A stretch of 57,900 nt of DNA from Candidatus Eisenbergiella pullistercoris. GTDB lineage: Bacteria; Bacillota; Clostridia; Lachnospirales; Lachnospiraceae. Shown in pieces: positions 18,218-26,323 of this stretch. Numbering within the stretch: position 1 is the first letter of the stretch; each line of letters opens with the position of its first letter. The position numbers and the translations under genes are program-made. The stretch covers positions 1-57,900 of the forward strand of contig DXDD01000001.1 of the NCBI GenBank assembly GCA_019115665.1, given 5' to 3'. The notes under the pieces are model-generated. The model made no database searches. It had not been told where the DNA came from and worked only from the letters and a program-made list of their open reading frames with translations.

Positions 18218-19798
18218 ATGAAATGTCCCAGATGCGGGAGCGAAATGAAGGACGGGATGCTCTTCTGCGAACACTGCGGCGAGGAAATCCGGATCGTACA
18301 GGATTTTGAGCCCGAGATCGGCGGAATTGTGACCGGCTTTGAAGACGCTTCCAACCTCAGACAGGAAAAAGTGAATACACAGATCCGTGAGGGCCCGGGG
18401 AAGGACCCCGCCTCTCCGGGGCAGGATGCCGTCTCCCCGCAACAGGACTCCGGACACGCCGTTCCCCGGGGAGCCTCTTTGGGAAAAAGAAAGCTTCGCC
18501 GGAAAAGGAGAATGGCAGGTATGGCTGCCGGACTTGGAGCTCTGCTCCTGATCTGCCTGCTGGCGGCGGCCGGGACGCTTTTTCGGAATGCGGACTATCA
18601 GTACAGAAGAGCGATGCGGTACATAGAGGCGGGAAATTTTGATACGGCGCTTCCCTACGCCGTGAGAGCGGTAAGGCTGTCCCCGGACGACGTGGACTAT
18701 CTGTCCGCCTATGCTTCCTGCCTGGTGCGGACGGGCCCAAAGGAAGAGACGGTTTCTGTCTGCGGGAGGATCCTCGCGCTGGATGCTTCCAACGAGCTGG
18801 CCTACCGGACGCTTGCCGCCATTTATGAAGAGGAAGGGGATTATGAGAAGCTGAACGAGCTTCTTCTGTCCTGCCCGGACGAGCAGATCGTCAGCAGCTA
18901 TCCGGCTTATGTGGCAAAACCGCCGGAATTTTCCTATGAAAGCGGCATTTATGACGAGGCGCTTTCCCTGCGGCTTGGAGCCAATACCAGCGGAACCATT
19001 TATTATACGCTGGACGGAAGCGAGCCGGACGAGGACAGTTTGGTCTATGCCTCGCCCATCTATCTGGAATCGGGAGCCTATCAGATCCGTGCGATATTTG
19101 TGAACGAATACGGCGTGCGCAGCGAAGAAGCGGAAGGAAGCTTTTATGTGGATGTGACGATCCCGGAGGCTCCGCAGGTGACGCCGGAGGAAGGCAGCTA
19201 TGACAGGCCGACGCTGATCACGGCGCAGGGAGGAGAAAACTGCAGGATCTATTATACCACGGACGGCTCCGCGCCCACCCAGGACGCGGCTGAGTATACC
19301 GGCCCCTTCCCTATGCCGATAGGCCAGACCAGCTTCCGTTTCATCTGCTTCAGTCTTGCAGGCGCGGCCGGGGAAGAGACGCGGGTAACCTACAGCCTGA
19401 ACCTGAGAGCCTCTCTGAGTATCGAAGCGGCAAGAAACCGGCTCCTGATCGAGCTGATGGCCGCAGGGGTGATCCAGGATATGGACGGCACGGTGGAAAC
19501 GGGAACCGGACATAATGTTTATAATTACCGGTATGCCATAACGGTGGACGGCGTGGATTACTATCTGTACCGGGAATATTATGAGGACGACGCGGGAAAC
19601 AGCGCGGGTACGGGTACGGATTACGCGGTTGATATTATGAATGGAGAATGCTACAAGGCGATACAGCCGGAGCAGATACAGGAAGGAGAAGACCCATGGA
19701 GCAGCCTGGAGCTGCAGGAAATCCCTTCCATGGAGCAGAGATCCATGGGATCCGGGGCCATGGAATCCGGTTCCGCCGGGGAGGATACCGCCGGATGA
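18218..19798 (+). CDS. Zinc-ribbon, single-pass membrane protein with TPR and chitobiase-type C-terminal repeats
   Basis: The 526-residue protein begins with a double-CxxC zinc ribbon (CPRCGSEMKDGMLFCEHCGEE). A low-complexity linker, a basic stretch and one membrane segment at about 100-120 follow. Next come TPR-like helices (ADYQYRRAMRYIEAGNFDTALPYAVRAV). Two copies of a small beta domain seen at the end of chitobiases follow: GTIYYTLDGSEPDEDS...YLESGAYQIRAIFVNEYGVRSE and CRIYYTTDGSAPTQD. The tail is Glu/Met/Ser-rich. The layout suggests a cytoplasmic sensor ribbon and an extracytoplasmic binding part; the role is unknown. It follows folD closely. Confidence 0.8.
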   Translation: MKCPRCGSEMKDGMLFCEHCGEEIRIVQDFEPEIGGIVTGFEDASNLRQEKVNTQIREGPGKDPASPGQDAVSPQQDSGHAVPRGASLGKRKLRRKRRMAGMAAGLGALLLICLLAAAGTLFRNADYQYRRAMRYIEAGNFDTALPYAVRAVRLSPDDVDYLSAYASCLVRTGPKEETVSVCGRILALDASNELAYRTLAAIYEEEGDYEKLNELLLSCPDEQIVSSYPAYVAKPPEFSYESGIYDEALSLRLGANTSGTIYYTLDGSEPDEDSLVYASPIYLESGAYQIRAIFVNEYGVRSEEAEGSFYVDVTIPEAPQVTPEEGSYDRPTLITAQGGENCRIYYTTDGSAPTQDAAEYTGPFPMPIGQTSFRFICFSLAGAAGEETRVTYSLNLRASLSIEAARNRLLIELMAAGVIQDMDGTVETGTGHNVYNYRYAITVDGVDYYLYREYYEDDAGNSAGTGTDYAVDIMNGECYKAIQPEQIQEGEDPWSSLELQEIPSMEQRSMGSGAMESGSAGEDTAG

Positions 19799-19870
19799 TG
19801 CATCACAGAAGCACCGGAAGGAAACAGGCAGGAGCATGTGCGGCATGCGGCTGCCGGAATGAAGCATAAG

Positions 19871-19890
19871 CGCTTCGGAATGGAGGAAAA
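19871..19890 (+). repeat. Leader/RBS segment shared with the right edge of the window
   Basis: CGCTTCGGAATGGAGGAAAA here matches 57881-57900 at 19 of 20 positions. It includes the ribosome-binding site of nfnA. A 5-bp GAAGC/GCTTC hairpin (19861-19876) overlaps its left side; a comparable AGCGT/ACGCT hairpin lies at the other copy. Confidence 0.6.
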
Positions 19891-19891
19891 C

Positions 19892-20776
19892 ATGTACCAG
19901 ATTTTACAGGCAAGGGAACTGACCGCAAACATTTTTGAAATGGTTGTGGAAGCAAAGAGGGTTGCGAAATCCTGTGAACCGGGACAGTTCGTGATCGTCA
20001 GAAAGGACGCGGACAGCGAGAGGATCCCGTTAACCATCTGCGACTATGACAGGCAGAACGGGACGATCACGATCGTGTTCCAGATCGTGGGGGCGGGCAC
20101 GCTGATGATGTCTTCTCTGAAGGCGGGAGACGCGTTCCACGATGTGGTGGGCCCTCTGGGGCGTCCCTCCGAGCTGGTGGAGGAGGATAGGGAGAGCCTT
20201 TCCAAAAAGAGAATCCTGTTCGTGGCGGGCGGCGTGGGAACCGCTCCCGTTTATCCCCAGGTGAAATGGCTGCATGAGCACGGCGTTGCGGCGGACGTGA
20301 TCGTGGGAGCGAAGACGAAGGATCTGATCCTCATGGAAGAGGAGATGAAGGCGGTGGCCGGAAACCTGTATATCACCACGGACGACGGCTCCTACGGGAG
20401 AAGCGGAATGGTCACCCAGACCATCCAGGATCTGGTGGAGAAGGAAGGAAAGGAATATGATGTCTGCATCGCCATCGGGCCGATGATCATGATGAAATTC
20501 GTCTGCAGGCTGACGAAGGAGCTGAACATCCCTACCGTGGTCAGCCTGAATCCCATCATGGTGGACGGGACCGGCATGTGCGGGGCCTGCCGCGTGACGG
20601 TTGGCGGCGAAGTGAAATTTGCCTGCGTGGACGGACCGGAGTTCGACGGACATCTGGTGAACTTTGACGAGGCGATGAAGCGTCAGCAGATCTATAAGAC
20701 GCAGGAGGGAAGGGCCTATCTGAAGGCGAAGGAAGGCGCAACCCACCACGGCGGCTGCGGAAACTGCACGGACTGA
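19892..20776 (+). CDS. nfnA: NADH-dependent ferredoxin:NADP+ oxidoreductase, subunit A (FNR-like)
   Basis: The 294 residues form a ferredoxin-NADP reductase-type module: an FAD barrel (GQFVIVRKDADSERIPLTICD), the nucleotide-binding site VAGGVGTAPVYPQVKWL and a C-terminal iron-sulfur loop CGACRV...FACVDGPEFDGH. With the next gene this is the NfnAB arrangement. That complex couples NADH and reduced ferredoxin oxidation to NADP+ reduction by flavin-based electron bifurcation in anaerobes. The pair is often annotated as sulfide dehydrogenase or as a DHOD-B-like/glutamate-synthase-like pair. ATG 19892 follows GGAGG by five bases; upstream in-frame ATGs would extend into a conserved leader. It lies 38 bases from nfnB. 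Confidence 0.9.
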   Translation: MYQILQARELTANIFEMVVEAKRVAKSCEPGQFVIVRKDADSERIPLTICDYDRQNGTITIVFQIVGAGTLMMSSLKAGDAFHDVVGPLGRPSELVEEDRESLSKKRILFVAGGVGTAPVYPQVKWLHEHGVAADVIVGAKTKDLILMEEEMKAVAGNLYITTDDGSYGRSGMVTQTIQDLVEKEGKEYDVCIAIGPMIMMKFVCRLTKELNIPTVVSLNPIMVDGTGMCGACRVTVGGEVKFACVDGPEFDGHLVNFDEAMKRQQIYKTQEGRAYLKAKEGATHHGGCGNCTD

Positions 20777-20814
20777 TCGGGAAACGAGCCGGAAGGCTGG
20801 ATATGGAGGTTATC

Positions 20815-22197
20815 ATGGACGTATTAAAAAAGGTGCCTGTGAGAGAACAGGATGCGAAGGTAAGGGCGGCCAACTTTGAAGAGGTCTGCCTGGGATATAA
20901 TAAAGAAGAGGCGATGGAGGAGGCTTCCCGCTGCATCAACTGCAAAAACGCCCAATGCGTGAAGGGCTGCCCGGTATCCATCAATATTCCCGGCTTTATC
21001 GAGAAGGTGAAGGAAGGGGATATGGAGGCCGCGTATCAGGTGATCAGCGCTTCCTCCGCGCTGCCGGCGGTCTGCGGCCGCGTCTGCCCGCAGGAAAGCC
21101 AGTGCGAGGGAAAATGCATCAGAGGCATTAAGGGAGAGCCCATTTCCATCGGCAAGCTGGAGCGCTATGTGGCGGACTGGGCGAGAGAAAACGGGATCCG
21201 GCCGGAAGGAGCCGCAGAAAAGAAGGGAAAGAAGGTAGCCGTGATCGGTTCCGGCCCCGCAGGCCTTACCTGCGCCGGGGATCTGGCGAAAATGGGCTAT
21301 GACGTGACCATCTTTGAAGCGCTTCATGAGCCCGGCGGCGTGCTGGTCTACGGGATTCCCGAGTTCCGTCTCCCCAAGGAAGCCGTGGTGAAGAAGGAAA
21401 TTGAAAACGTGAAGTCCCTCGGCGTGAAGATCGAAACCAACGTGATCGTGGGCAAATCCGTCACCATCGACGAGCTTTTGAACGAGGAGGGCTTCTCCGC
21501 CGTGTTCATCGGCTCCGGAGCCGGACTTCCCAAGTTCATGGGCATCCCCGGAGAAAACGCAAACGGCGTATTTTCCGCCAATGAATATCTGACCAGAAGC
21601 AATCTGATGAAGGCCTTCCGCGAGGATTCCGATACGCCCATCATGCGCGGAAAGAAGGTTGCCGTGGTAGGCGGCGGAAACGTGGCAATGGACGCCGCGA
21701 GAACGGCTCTGCGTCTCGGCGCCGAGGTACATATCGTATACAGAAGAAGCGAGGAAGAGCTTCCGGCCCGTGTGGAGGAGGTGCATCACGCGAAGGAAGA
21801 GGGCATCATTTTTGACCTTCTGACCAATCCCGTGGAGATTCTTGAGGATGAGAACAACTGGGTCTGCGGCATGAAATGCATCCGCATGCAGCTGGGCGAG
21901 CCCGACGCTTCCGGAAGAAGACGCCCGGTGGAGATCCCCGGCTCCGAGTTCGTGATCGACTGCGATACGGTGATCATGTCCCTGGGAACCTCTCCCAATC
22001 CGCTGATCTCTTCCACCACGGATGGGCTGGAAACCAACCGGCATAAATGCATCGTCGCCGACGAGGAGTTCGGAAAGACCTCCAAGGAAGGCGTATACGC
22101 GGGCGGAGACGCCGTGACCGGAGCCGCCACCGTCATCCTGGCAATGGGAGCCGGAAAAGCGGGCGCGAAGGGGATCGACGAGTATCTGTCCAGGTAA
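20815..22197 (+). CDS. nfnB: NADH-dependent ferredoxin:NADP+ oxidoreductase, subunit B (glutamate-synthase-small-chain-like)
   Basis: The 460-residue flavoprotein has an N-terminal iron-sulfur domain with cysteines in CINCKNAQCVKGCP and CGRVCPQESQCEGKC. Two Rossmann motifs follow, GSGPAGLTCAGDLAKMGYDVTIFEA and GGGNVAMDAARTALRLGAEV, and a C-terminal FAD segment VYAGGDAVTGAATVILAMGAG. The same fold occurs in the glutamate synthase small subunit, but no large subunit is present and nfnA lies directly upstream, which favours NfnB. ATG 20815 follows GGAGG by five bases; the ATG at 20803 contains that site. Confidence 0.9.
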   Translation: MDVLKKVPVREQDAKVRAANFEEVCLGYNKEEAMEEASRCINCKNAQCVKGCPVSINIPGFIEKVKEGDMEAAYQVISASSALPAVCGRVCPQESQCEGKCIRGIKGEPISIGKLERYVADWARENGIRPEGAAEKKGKKVAVIGSGPAGLTCAGDLAKMGYDVTIFEALHEPGGVLVYGIPEFRLPKEAVVKKEIENVKSLGVKIETNVIVGKSVTIDELLNEEGFSAVFIGSGAGLPKFMGIPGENANGVFSANEYLTRSNLMKAFREDSDTPIMRGKKVAVVGGGNVAMDAARTALRLGAEVHIVYRRSEEELPARVEEVHHAKEEGIIFDLLTNPVEILEDENNWVCGMKCIRMQLGEPDASGRRRPVEIPGSEFVIDCDTVIMSLGTSPNPLISSTTDGLETNRHKCIVADEEFGKTSKEGVYAGGDAVTGAATVILAMGAGKAGAKGIDEYLSR

Positions 22198-22203
22198 CAC
22201 ATA

Positions 22204-22258
22204 CCATTGCCTGCGGGCCGCTGCCCGCGCCGCACGGGAAAGGCGGCCCGGGTAATGG
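22204..22258 (+). repeat. Long GC-rich hairpin between nfnB and the Dabb gene
   Basis: CCATTGCC (22204-22211) and CGGGCCGC (22214-22221) pair with GCGGCCCG (22243-22250) and GGTAATGG (22251-22258). This gives 16 pairs including one G-U, interrupted by a two-base bulge, with a small CCCG/CGGG stem in the loop. No U-run follows, so ordinary termination is unlikely. Confidence 0.7.
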
Positions 22259-22288
22259 CAGGATCGTTTGACAACACAGGAGGACAGC

Positions 22289-22597
22289 ATGGTTAATCAT
22301 ATCGTAATGTGGAATTTTAACCCGGAGCTTACGGAGGAGGAACGTCAGGAGGCCGGCCGGAAGATCCGCCGGATGCTTTTGCACGTGGCGGACGAGGCAA
22401 AGGGCGTTTTCAGCCTTCAGGTGTATACCAATGAGCTGGCGTCCAGCAACCGGGATATCGCCCTGGTCTCCCGCTTTGAGACACTGGACGACCTGGCCGC
22501 CTATCAGGTCCATCCGGAGCATGTGAAGGCGGCGGCTTATATCAAGACCGTGGCCTGTGACCGGACCTGCTTTGACTATGTGGATTCGGAGGAATGA
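22289..22597 (+). CDS. Stress-responsive A/B-barrel (Dabb) domain protein
   Basis: The 102-residue product is a single dimeric alpha/beta-barrel (Dabb) domain, opening MVNHIVMWNFNPELTEEERQEAGRKIRRML and containing LVSRFETLDDLAAYQVHPEHVKAAAYIK. The family is widespread and mostly uncharacterised; related plant proteins respond to stress and one cyclises polyketides. No ligand can be inferred. ATG 22289 follows AGGAGG by five bases. It lies after a strong hairpin downstream of nfnB and 33 bases before rlmH. Confidence 0.9.
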   Translation: MVNHIVMWNFNPELTEEERQEAGRKIRRMLLHVADEAKGVFSLQVYTNELASSNRDIALVSRFETLDDLAAYQVHPEHVKAAAYIKTVACDRTCFDYVDSEE

Positions 22598-22630
22598 CCG
22601 CGGCATGGAAAAAAACGCGCCGGAGGAGAT

Positions 22631-23110
22631 ATGAAGTTTTCCGTTTTATGCGTTGGAAAAATCAAGGAGAGCTTTTACCGGGAGGCAGTCGCGGAGTACG
22701 CAAAGCGGCTGTCCCGGTATGGCAGGCTGGAAATTCTGGAAGCGGCGGATGAAAAGACGCCGGATGAGCCCACCGAGGCCCAGCGGCTCCAGATCCTGAA
22801 AAAGGAAGGGGAGCGCCTGAAAAAGAATCTGGCAAAGGACGCTTTTCATGTGGCGCTTGCCATTGACGGACAGAAGATGGATTCTGTCCGTTTTGCCGCG
22901 CGGCTGGAGCAGCTCGGCGTTTCCGGAGTCAGCCATGTCCAGTTTCTGATCGGAGGCTCTCTCGGCCTGGATCAGGAGCTTTTAAACGGCGCGGATCTGA
23001 AGCTCAGCTTTTCCGATATGACCTTTCCCCATCAGCTCATGCGGGTGATCCTCCTGGAGCAGATCTACCGGGCATGCCGCATCACGAGCGGGGAGCCGTA
23101 TCATAAATAG
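22631..23110 (+). CDS. rlmH: 23S rRNA pseudouridine-1915 N3-methyltransferase RlmH
   Basis: The 159-residue SPOUT methyltransferase has the expected start MKFSVLCVGKIKESFYREAVAEYAKRLSRY, the SAM-knot sequence FLIGGSLGLDQEL and the C-terminal LLEQIYRACRITSGEPYHK. It methylates pseudouridine in helix 69 of 23S rRNA. The length is exactly that of the family. The ATG follows GGAGGAG. A probable terminator lies just beyond its stop. Confidence 0.97.
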   Translation: MKFSVLCVGKIKESFYREAVAEYAKRLSRYGRLEILEAADEKTPDEPTEAQRLQILKKEGERLKKNLAKDAFHVALAIDGQKMDSVRFAARLEQLGVSGVSHVQFLIGGSLGLDQELLNGADLKLSFSDMTFPHQLMRVILLEQIYRACRITSGEPYHK

Positions 23111-23123
23111 GCCGGAATAACGG

Positions 23124-23160
23124 ACGGATAATCTGCGGGGCGGGTTATCCGTTTCCTTCC
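23124..23160 (+). terminator. Probable terminator after rlmH
   Basis: ACGGATAA (23124-23131) pairs with TTATCCGT (23145-23152) around a 13-base loop and is followed by a pyrimidine-rich tail (TTCCTTCCTTTCT). It separates rlmH from the yqfC gene cluster. Confidence 0.65.
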
Positions 23161-23176
23161 TTTCTGACGAAAACCG

Positions 23177-23205
23177 GCATGGGACAGCTCTTCGCGGCAT
23201 ATACT
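23177..23205 (+). promoter_or_regulatory. Possible sigma-E-type sporulation promoter of yqfC
   Basis: CATATACT (23198-23205) fits the sigma-E -10 pattern CATACAnT at seven of eight positions. Fourteen bases upstream is GCATGGG (23177-23183), a partial match to the sigma-E -35 (KMATATT). In B. subtilis yqfC and yqfD belong to the sigma-E regulon. The predicted start falls at or very near the start codon. Confidence 0.4.
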
Positions 23206-23210
23206 GGAGC

Positions 23211-23483
23211 ATGAGCAGAATAGGCAGAAAAAAAGAACAGCTTGCGGACACTCTGAAGCTCCCGAGGGATATGATCCTTGGCGAGTCCATCCTCACCATG
23301 ACGGGGAATCATGAGCTCTGGATCGAGAATTATAAGGGGATCATCGAATATACGCCCAAGTCCATTATCCTGCAGGCGAAGACCGGACAGATCTCCATCT
23401 GCGGCTGCGGGCTGGCGATCGACTATTACACCAGCGAAGACATGAAGATCGTGGGAGAGATCAGATGCGTCAGCTGCCTGTGA
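23211..23483 (+). CDS. yqfC: YabP/YqfC-family sporulation protein
   Basis: The 90-residue product has the YabP/YqfC domain: LADTLKLPRDMILGESILTMTGNHELWIENYKGIIEYTP, then ILQAKTGQISICGCGL. YqfC acts in the mother cell during sporulation with its partner YqfD. The assigned ATG has GGAG only one base upstream, which is poor spacing. No better start is available, and the residues from the ATG fit the family. It sits after a terminator and beside a sigma-E-like -10. It is 22 bases from yqfD. Confidence 0.9.
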   Translation: MSRIGRKKEQLADTLKLPRDMILGESILTMTGNHELWIENYKGIIEYTPKSIILQAKTGQISICGCGLAIDYYTSEDMKIVGEIRCVSCL

Positions 23484-23505
23484 GCGGGTAAAGGAGAGAT
23501 GGAGG

Positions 23506-24747
23506 GTGGAAGGATTTTTCCGGTATCTGCAGGGCTTCCTGAGGATCAGGGTGTGGGGATATTCTCCGGAACGCTTCATGAATCTGTGCGGCAGCCGCGG
23601 CATCCGCCTGTGGGACATTACGCGCCGGGAAGAGGATTATGTGATGGAGATCAGCCTGCCCGGCTTTTTCCGGCTGCGTCCGATCGTGAGGAAAACGGGA
23701 ACGAGGGTTTCTGTCCTGAAGCGCCGCGGTCTGCCGTTTTTGATCCGGCGGATGAGAAAAAGGAAGGTGTTCGTGACGGGATTTCCGGCCTGTCTTGCCT
23801 TTCTTCTCATCATGTCCCGCTTTATCTGGGCCATCGACATCGAAGGGAACAGGGCGGTCACGGACGATATGCTTCTGGATTTTCTTTCGGAAAACGGCGT
23901 GACGTACGGAACGGCGGAAAACGCCGTGGATCTGGAGCGTCTGGAGGAAACGCTGCGGGAGACCTTTGACGAGGTGACTTGGGCCTCCATCACCATGGAA
24001 GGGACGCGCCTGTCCGTGAACATCCGCGAGAACGATCTGATGATGACGCGGGAGGAAGCGGAAGAGGCGCTGAAAGGGTATCCGGGAAGCGACCTTCTTG
24101 CGACGCAGGACGGCACGGTGGTTTCCATCCTGACCAGGCAGGGCGTTCCGCAGGTGACGGCGGGAACGGAAGTGAAAAAGGGGGACCTTCTGGTGTCCGG
24201 GGCGGTTCCCGTCCCGGCGGACGACGGCAGCGTAAAGGAATATCAGTACTGTCATGCGGACGCGGACGTGGTGATCGCCTATGAGACGGCCTTTGAGGAA
24301 CGGCTTCCCCTGAATTATGAATATAAAAATTATACGGGCAGGCAGAGACGGGATTTTTATCTGTGCTTCGGGGAGAAAAGACTGGTATTTCGCCCGGGCC
24401 CCTGCCGTTTTCTAAAATATGATACGGTGACGCAGGAAAATCAGCTGAAGGTTCTCGGGCAGATCTTCCTGCCTGTTTCCTGGGGATTTGAGGTGAACCG
24501 GGAATACGTTACGGTGGAAGCCGTCTATCAGGAAGAGCAGGCGGTACGGATTCTGGAGGAGAGGCTGGAGAAAAAAATAGAAGGTTTGTATGATTTGGGG
24601 GTTCAAATCATGCAAAAAAATGTTACAATAAATACAGTCGGCGGTTCGGCTGTCCTGAACGCCGTTTTTGAAGTGGAAGGAAAGACCGGGCAGCCGCGTC
24701 CCCTTTCCGGGAAGCAGCCGGAGGCTGCCCCGAAAGAGGAAGCATAA
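23506..24747 (+). CDS. yqfD: Sporulation protein YqfD
   Basis: The 413-residue protein starts GFFRYLQGFLRIRVWGYSPERFMNLC. It has one membrane segment after a basic stretch (RRMRKRKVFVTGFPACLAFLLIMSRFIW, about 85-110). The large extracytoplasmic part follows (AIDIEGNRAVTDDMLLDFLSENGVTYG and later EYQYCHADADVVIAYE). This matches YqfD, a sigma-E-controlled mother-cell membrane protein required for spore maturation. The start is GTG with AAAGGAG about eight bases upstream. The C-terminal 25 residues are low complexity. Confidence 0.92.
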   Translation: MEGFFRYLQGFLRIRVWGYSPERFMNLCGSRGIRLWDITRREEDYVMEISLPGFFRLRPIVRKTGTRVSVLKRRGLPFLIRRMRKRKVFVTGFPACLAFLLIMSRFIWAIDIEGNRAVTDDMLLDFLSENGVTYGTAENAVDLERLEETLRETFDEVTWASITMEGTRLSVNIRENDLMMTREEAEEALKGYPGSDLLATQDGTVVSILTRQGVPQVTAGTEVKKGDLLVSGAVPVPADDGSVKEYQYCHADADVVIAYETAFEERLPLNYEYKNYTGRQRRDFYLCFGEKRLVFRPGPCRFLKYDTVTQENQLKVLGQIFLPVSWGFEVNREYVTVEAVYQEEQAVRILEERLEKKIEGLYDLGVQIMQKNVTINTVGGSAVLNAVFEVEGKTGQPRPLSGKQPEAAPKEEA

Positions 24748-24768
24748 GGACGGGAGCAGTCAGAATAC

Positions 24769-25806
24769 ATGGAGCAGTACGAAAAGCAGATCGAGCTGAA
24801 CGCGGCGCATACGCTGAATGTGTTCGGCGATTATGATAAGCATTTGAAAAGAATTGAGAAGATCCTGCAGGTGACCATTGTCGATCGGGACGGCACCGTG
24901 CACATCCGGGGACTGAAGCGGCATGCGGAGCAGGCGGCTGACGTCCTTCTGAGGCTGCAGGAGCTGTCGGAAAGGGGAAACCACATTCAGCAGCAGAATG
25001 TGGAATATGCGATTGAGATGAGCATGGAAGACAATACGGACGCGCTTCTGGAAATCGACGGGGATCTGATCTGCCACACCGTGAGCGGGAAGCCCATCAA
25101 GCCCAAGACGCTGGGACAGAAGCAGTATGTGGACGCCATCCGGGACAACATGATCGTGTTCGGGATGGGGCCTGCGGGAACGGGAAAGACCTATCTGGCC
25201 ATGGCGATGGCGATCACCGCCTTTAAGAACGACGAGGTGGAGCGCATCATCCTGACCCGTCCCGCCATTGAAGCGGGAGAGAAGCTGGGCTTTCTTCCCG
25301 GAGATCTGCAGAGCAAGGTGGATCCCTATCTGCGTCCCCTGTACGATGCTCTCTATCAGATCATGGGAGCGGAAAGCTTTGCCAAAAACATGGAAAAGGG
25401 CCTGATCGAGGTGGCTCCGCTGGCCTATATGCGCGGCCGCACGCTGGACAACGCCTATATCATCCTGGATGAGGCGCAGAACACCACGCCTGCGCAGATG
25501 AAGATGTTTTTAACGAGGATCGGCTTCGGATCCAAGGTGATCATTACGGGAGACGCTTCCCAGAAGGACCTGATGCCGGGAACCCGGTCCGGCCTTGATG
25601 TGGCGGTGAGGGTGCTGCAGAAGATCGAGGGAATCGCCTTCTGTACCCTTACCAGCCGGGATGTGGTACGGCATCCGCTGGTGCAGAAGATCGTGAAGGC
25701 CTATGAAAATTACGAAAGAAAAGAGGCCGCGGCACGTCCGGAGAGACGGGAACCGGATGCCAGGCTGCGGTTTGCCAGAAGACGGCAGGGGAGAAGCGGA
25801 AGATGA
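24769..25806 (+). CDS. phoH: PhoH-family ATPase (PhoH-like, YlaK/YqfE group)
   Basis: The 345-residue cytosolic NTPase has an N-terminal KH-like extension and the PhoH motor, with Walker A GPAGTGKTYLAMAMA (about 135) and Walker B YIILDEAQNTTPAQMKMFLTRIGFGSKVIITGD. The C-terminal 25 residues are strongly basic (RPERREPDARLRFARRRQ), suggesting RNA contact. PhoH proteins are linked to RNA metabolism. Their conserved position just before ybeY in Firmicutes, kept here with a four-base ATGA overlap, points to a shared role in ribosome maturation. Confidence 0.94.
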   Translation: MEQYEKQIELNAAHTLNVFGDYDKHLKRIEKILQVTIVDRDGTVHIRGLKRHAEQAADVLLRLQELSERGNHIQQQNVEYAIEMSMEDNTDALLEIDGDLICHTVSGKPIKPKTLGQKQYVDAIRDNMIVFGMGPAGTGKTYLAMAMAITAFKNDEVERIILTRPAIEAGEKLGFLPGDLQSKVDPYLRPLYDALYQIMGAESFAKNMEKGLIEVAPLAYMRGRTLDNAYIILDEAQNTTPAQMKMFLTRIGFGSKVIITGDASQKDLMPGTRSGLDVAVRVLQKIEGIAFCTLTSRDVVRHPLVQKIVKAYENYERKEAAARPERREPDARLRFARRRQGRSGR

Positions 25807-26312
25807 CGGTATTTGTGGAAAATGAAATTCATACGGAGTTCCCTTTTGATCCGCTGGAGGTGGCGTCCCAGGTGGCGGAGGCGGTTCTGGACGCGGAGGA
25901 CTGTCCCTATGAGACGGAGATCAATGTGCTGATCACGGACGACGAGGGGATCCGGGTTTACAACAGGGAATACAGAAATATGGACAGCGCGACCGACGTG
26001 CTTTCCTTTCCCAATGTTCCCTTTGAGCGGCCGGCGGATTTTTCTGCGGCGGAGCGTTCTGAGGCGGACTGCTTTCAGCCGGAGAGCGGGGAGCTGATCC
26101 TGGGGGACATCATCCTTTCCTGCGACCGCGTCAGAGGGCAGGCGGAGGCCTACGGCCACAGCCAGAAGAGGGAGTTCGCCTTTCTGGTGGCGCACAGCAT
26201 GCTGCACCTGTGCGGGTATGACCACATGGAACCGCAGGAGGCTGCGGTCATGGAGGAGAAGCAGGAGCGCATCCTGGACGGGCTGCGGATTACGAGAGAG
26301 ATCACAGATTGA
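25803..26312 (+). CDS. ybeY: Endoribonuclease YbeY (rRNA maturation factor)
   Basis: The 169 residues contain the zinc site HSMLHLCGYDH (H-x3-H-x5-H) at about 137-147 and NREYRNMDSATDVLSFP before it. YbeY is needed for 16S rRNA 3'-end processing and ribosome quality control. The gene overlaps phoH by four bases. A diacylglycerol kinase gene often follows in related genomes; here a flippase gene follows at once. Confidence 0.95.
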   Translation: MTVFVENEIHTEFPFDPLEVASQVAEAVLDAEDCPYETEINVLITDDEGIRVYNREYRNMDSATDVLSFPNVPFERPADFSAAERSEADCFQPESGELILGDIILSCDRVRGQAEAYGHSQKREFAFLVAHSMLHLCGYDHMEPQEAAVMEEKQERILDGLRITREITD

Positions 26313-26323
26313 AAGGAACGGCG

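Noticed and set aside
17126..19867. A 913-codon minus-strand frame opposite folD and the zinc-ribbon gene
   Set aside because: The product has no family features, and it lies exactly opposite well-supported genes.
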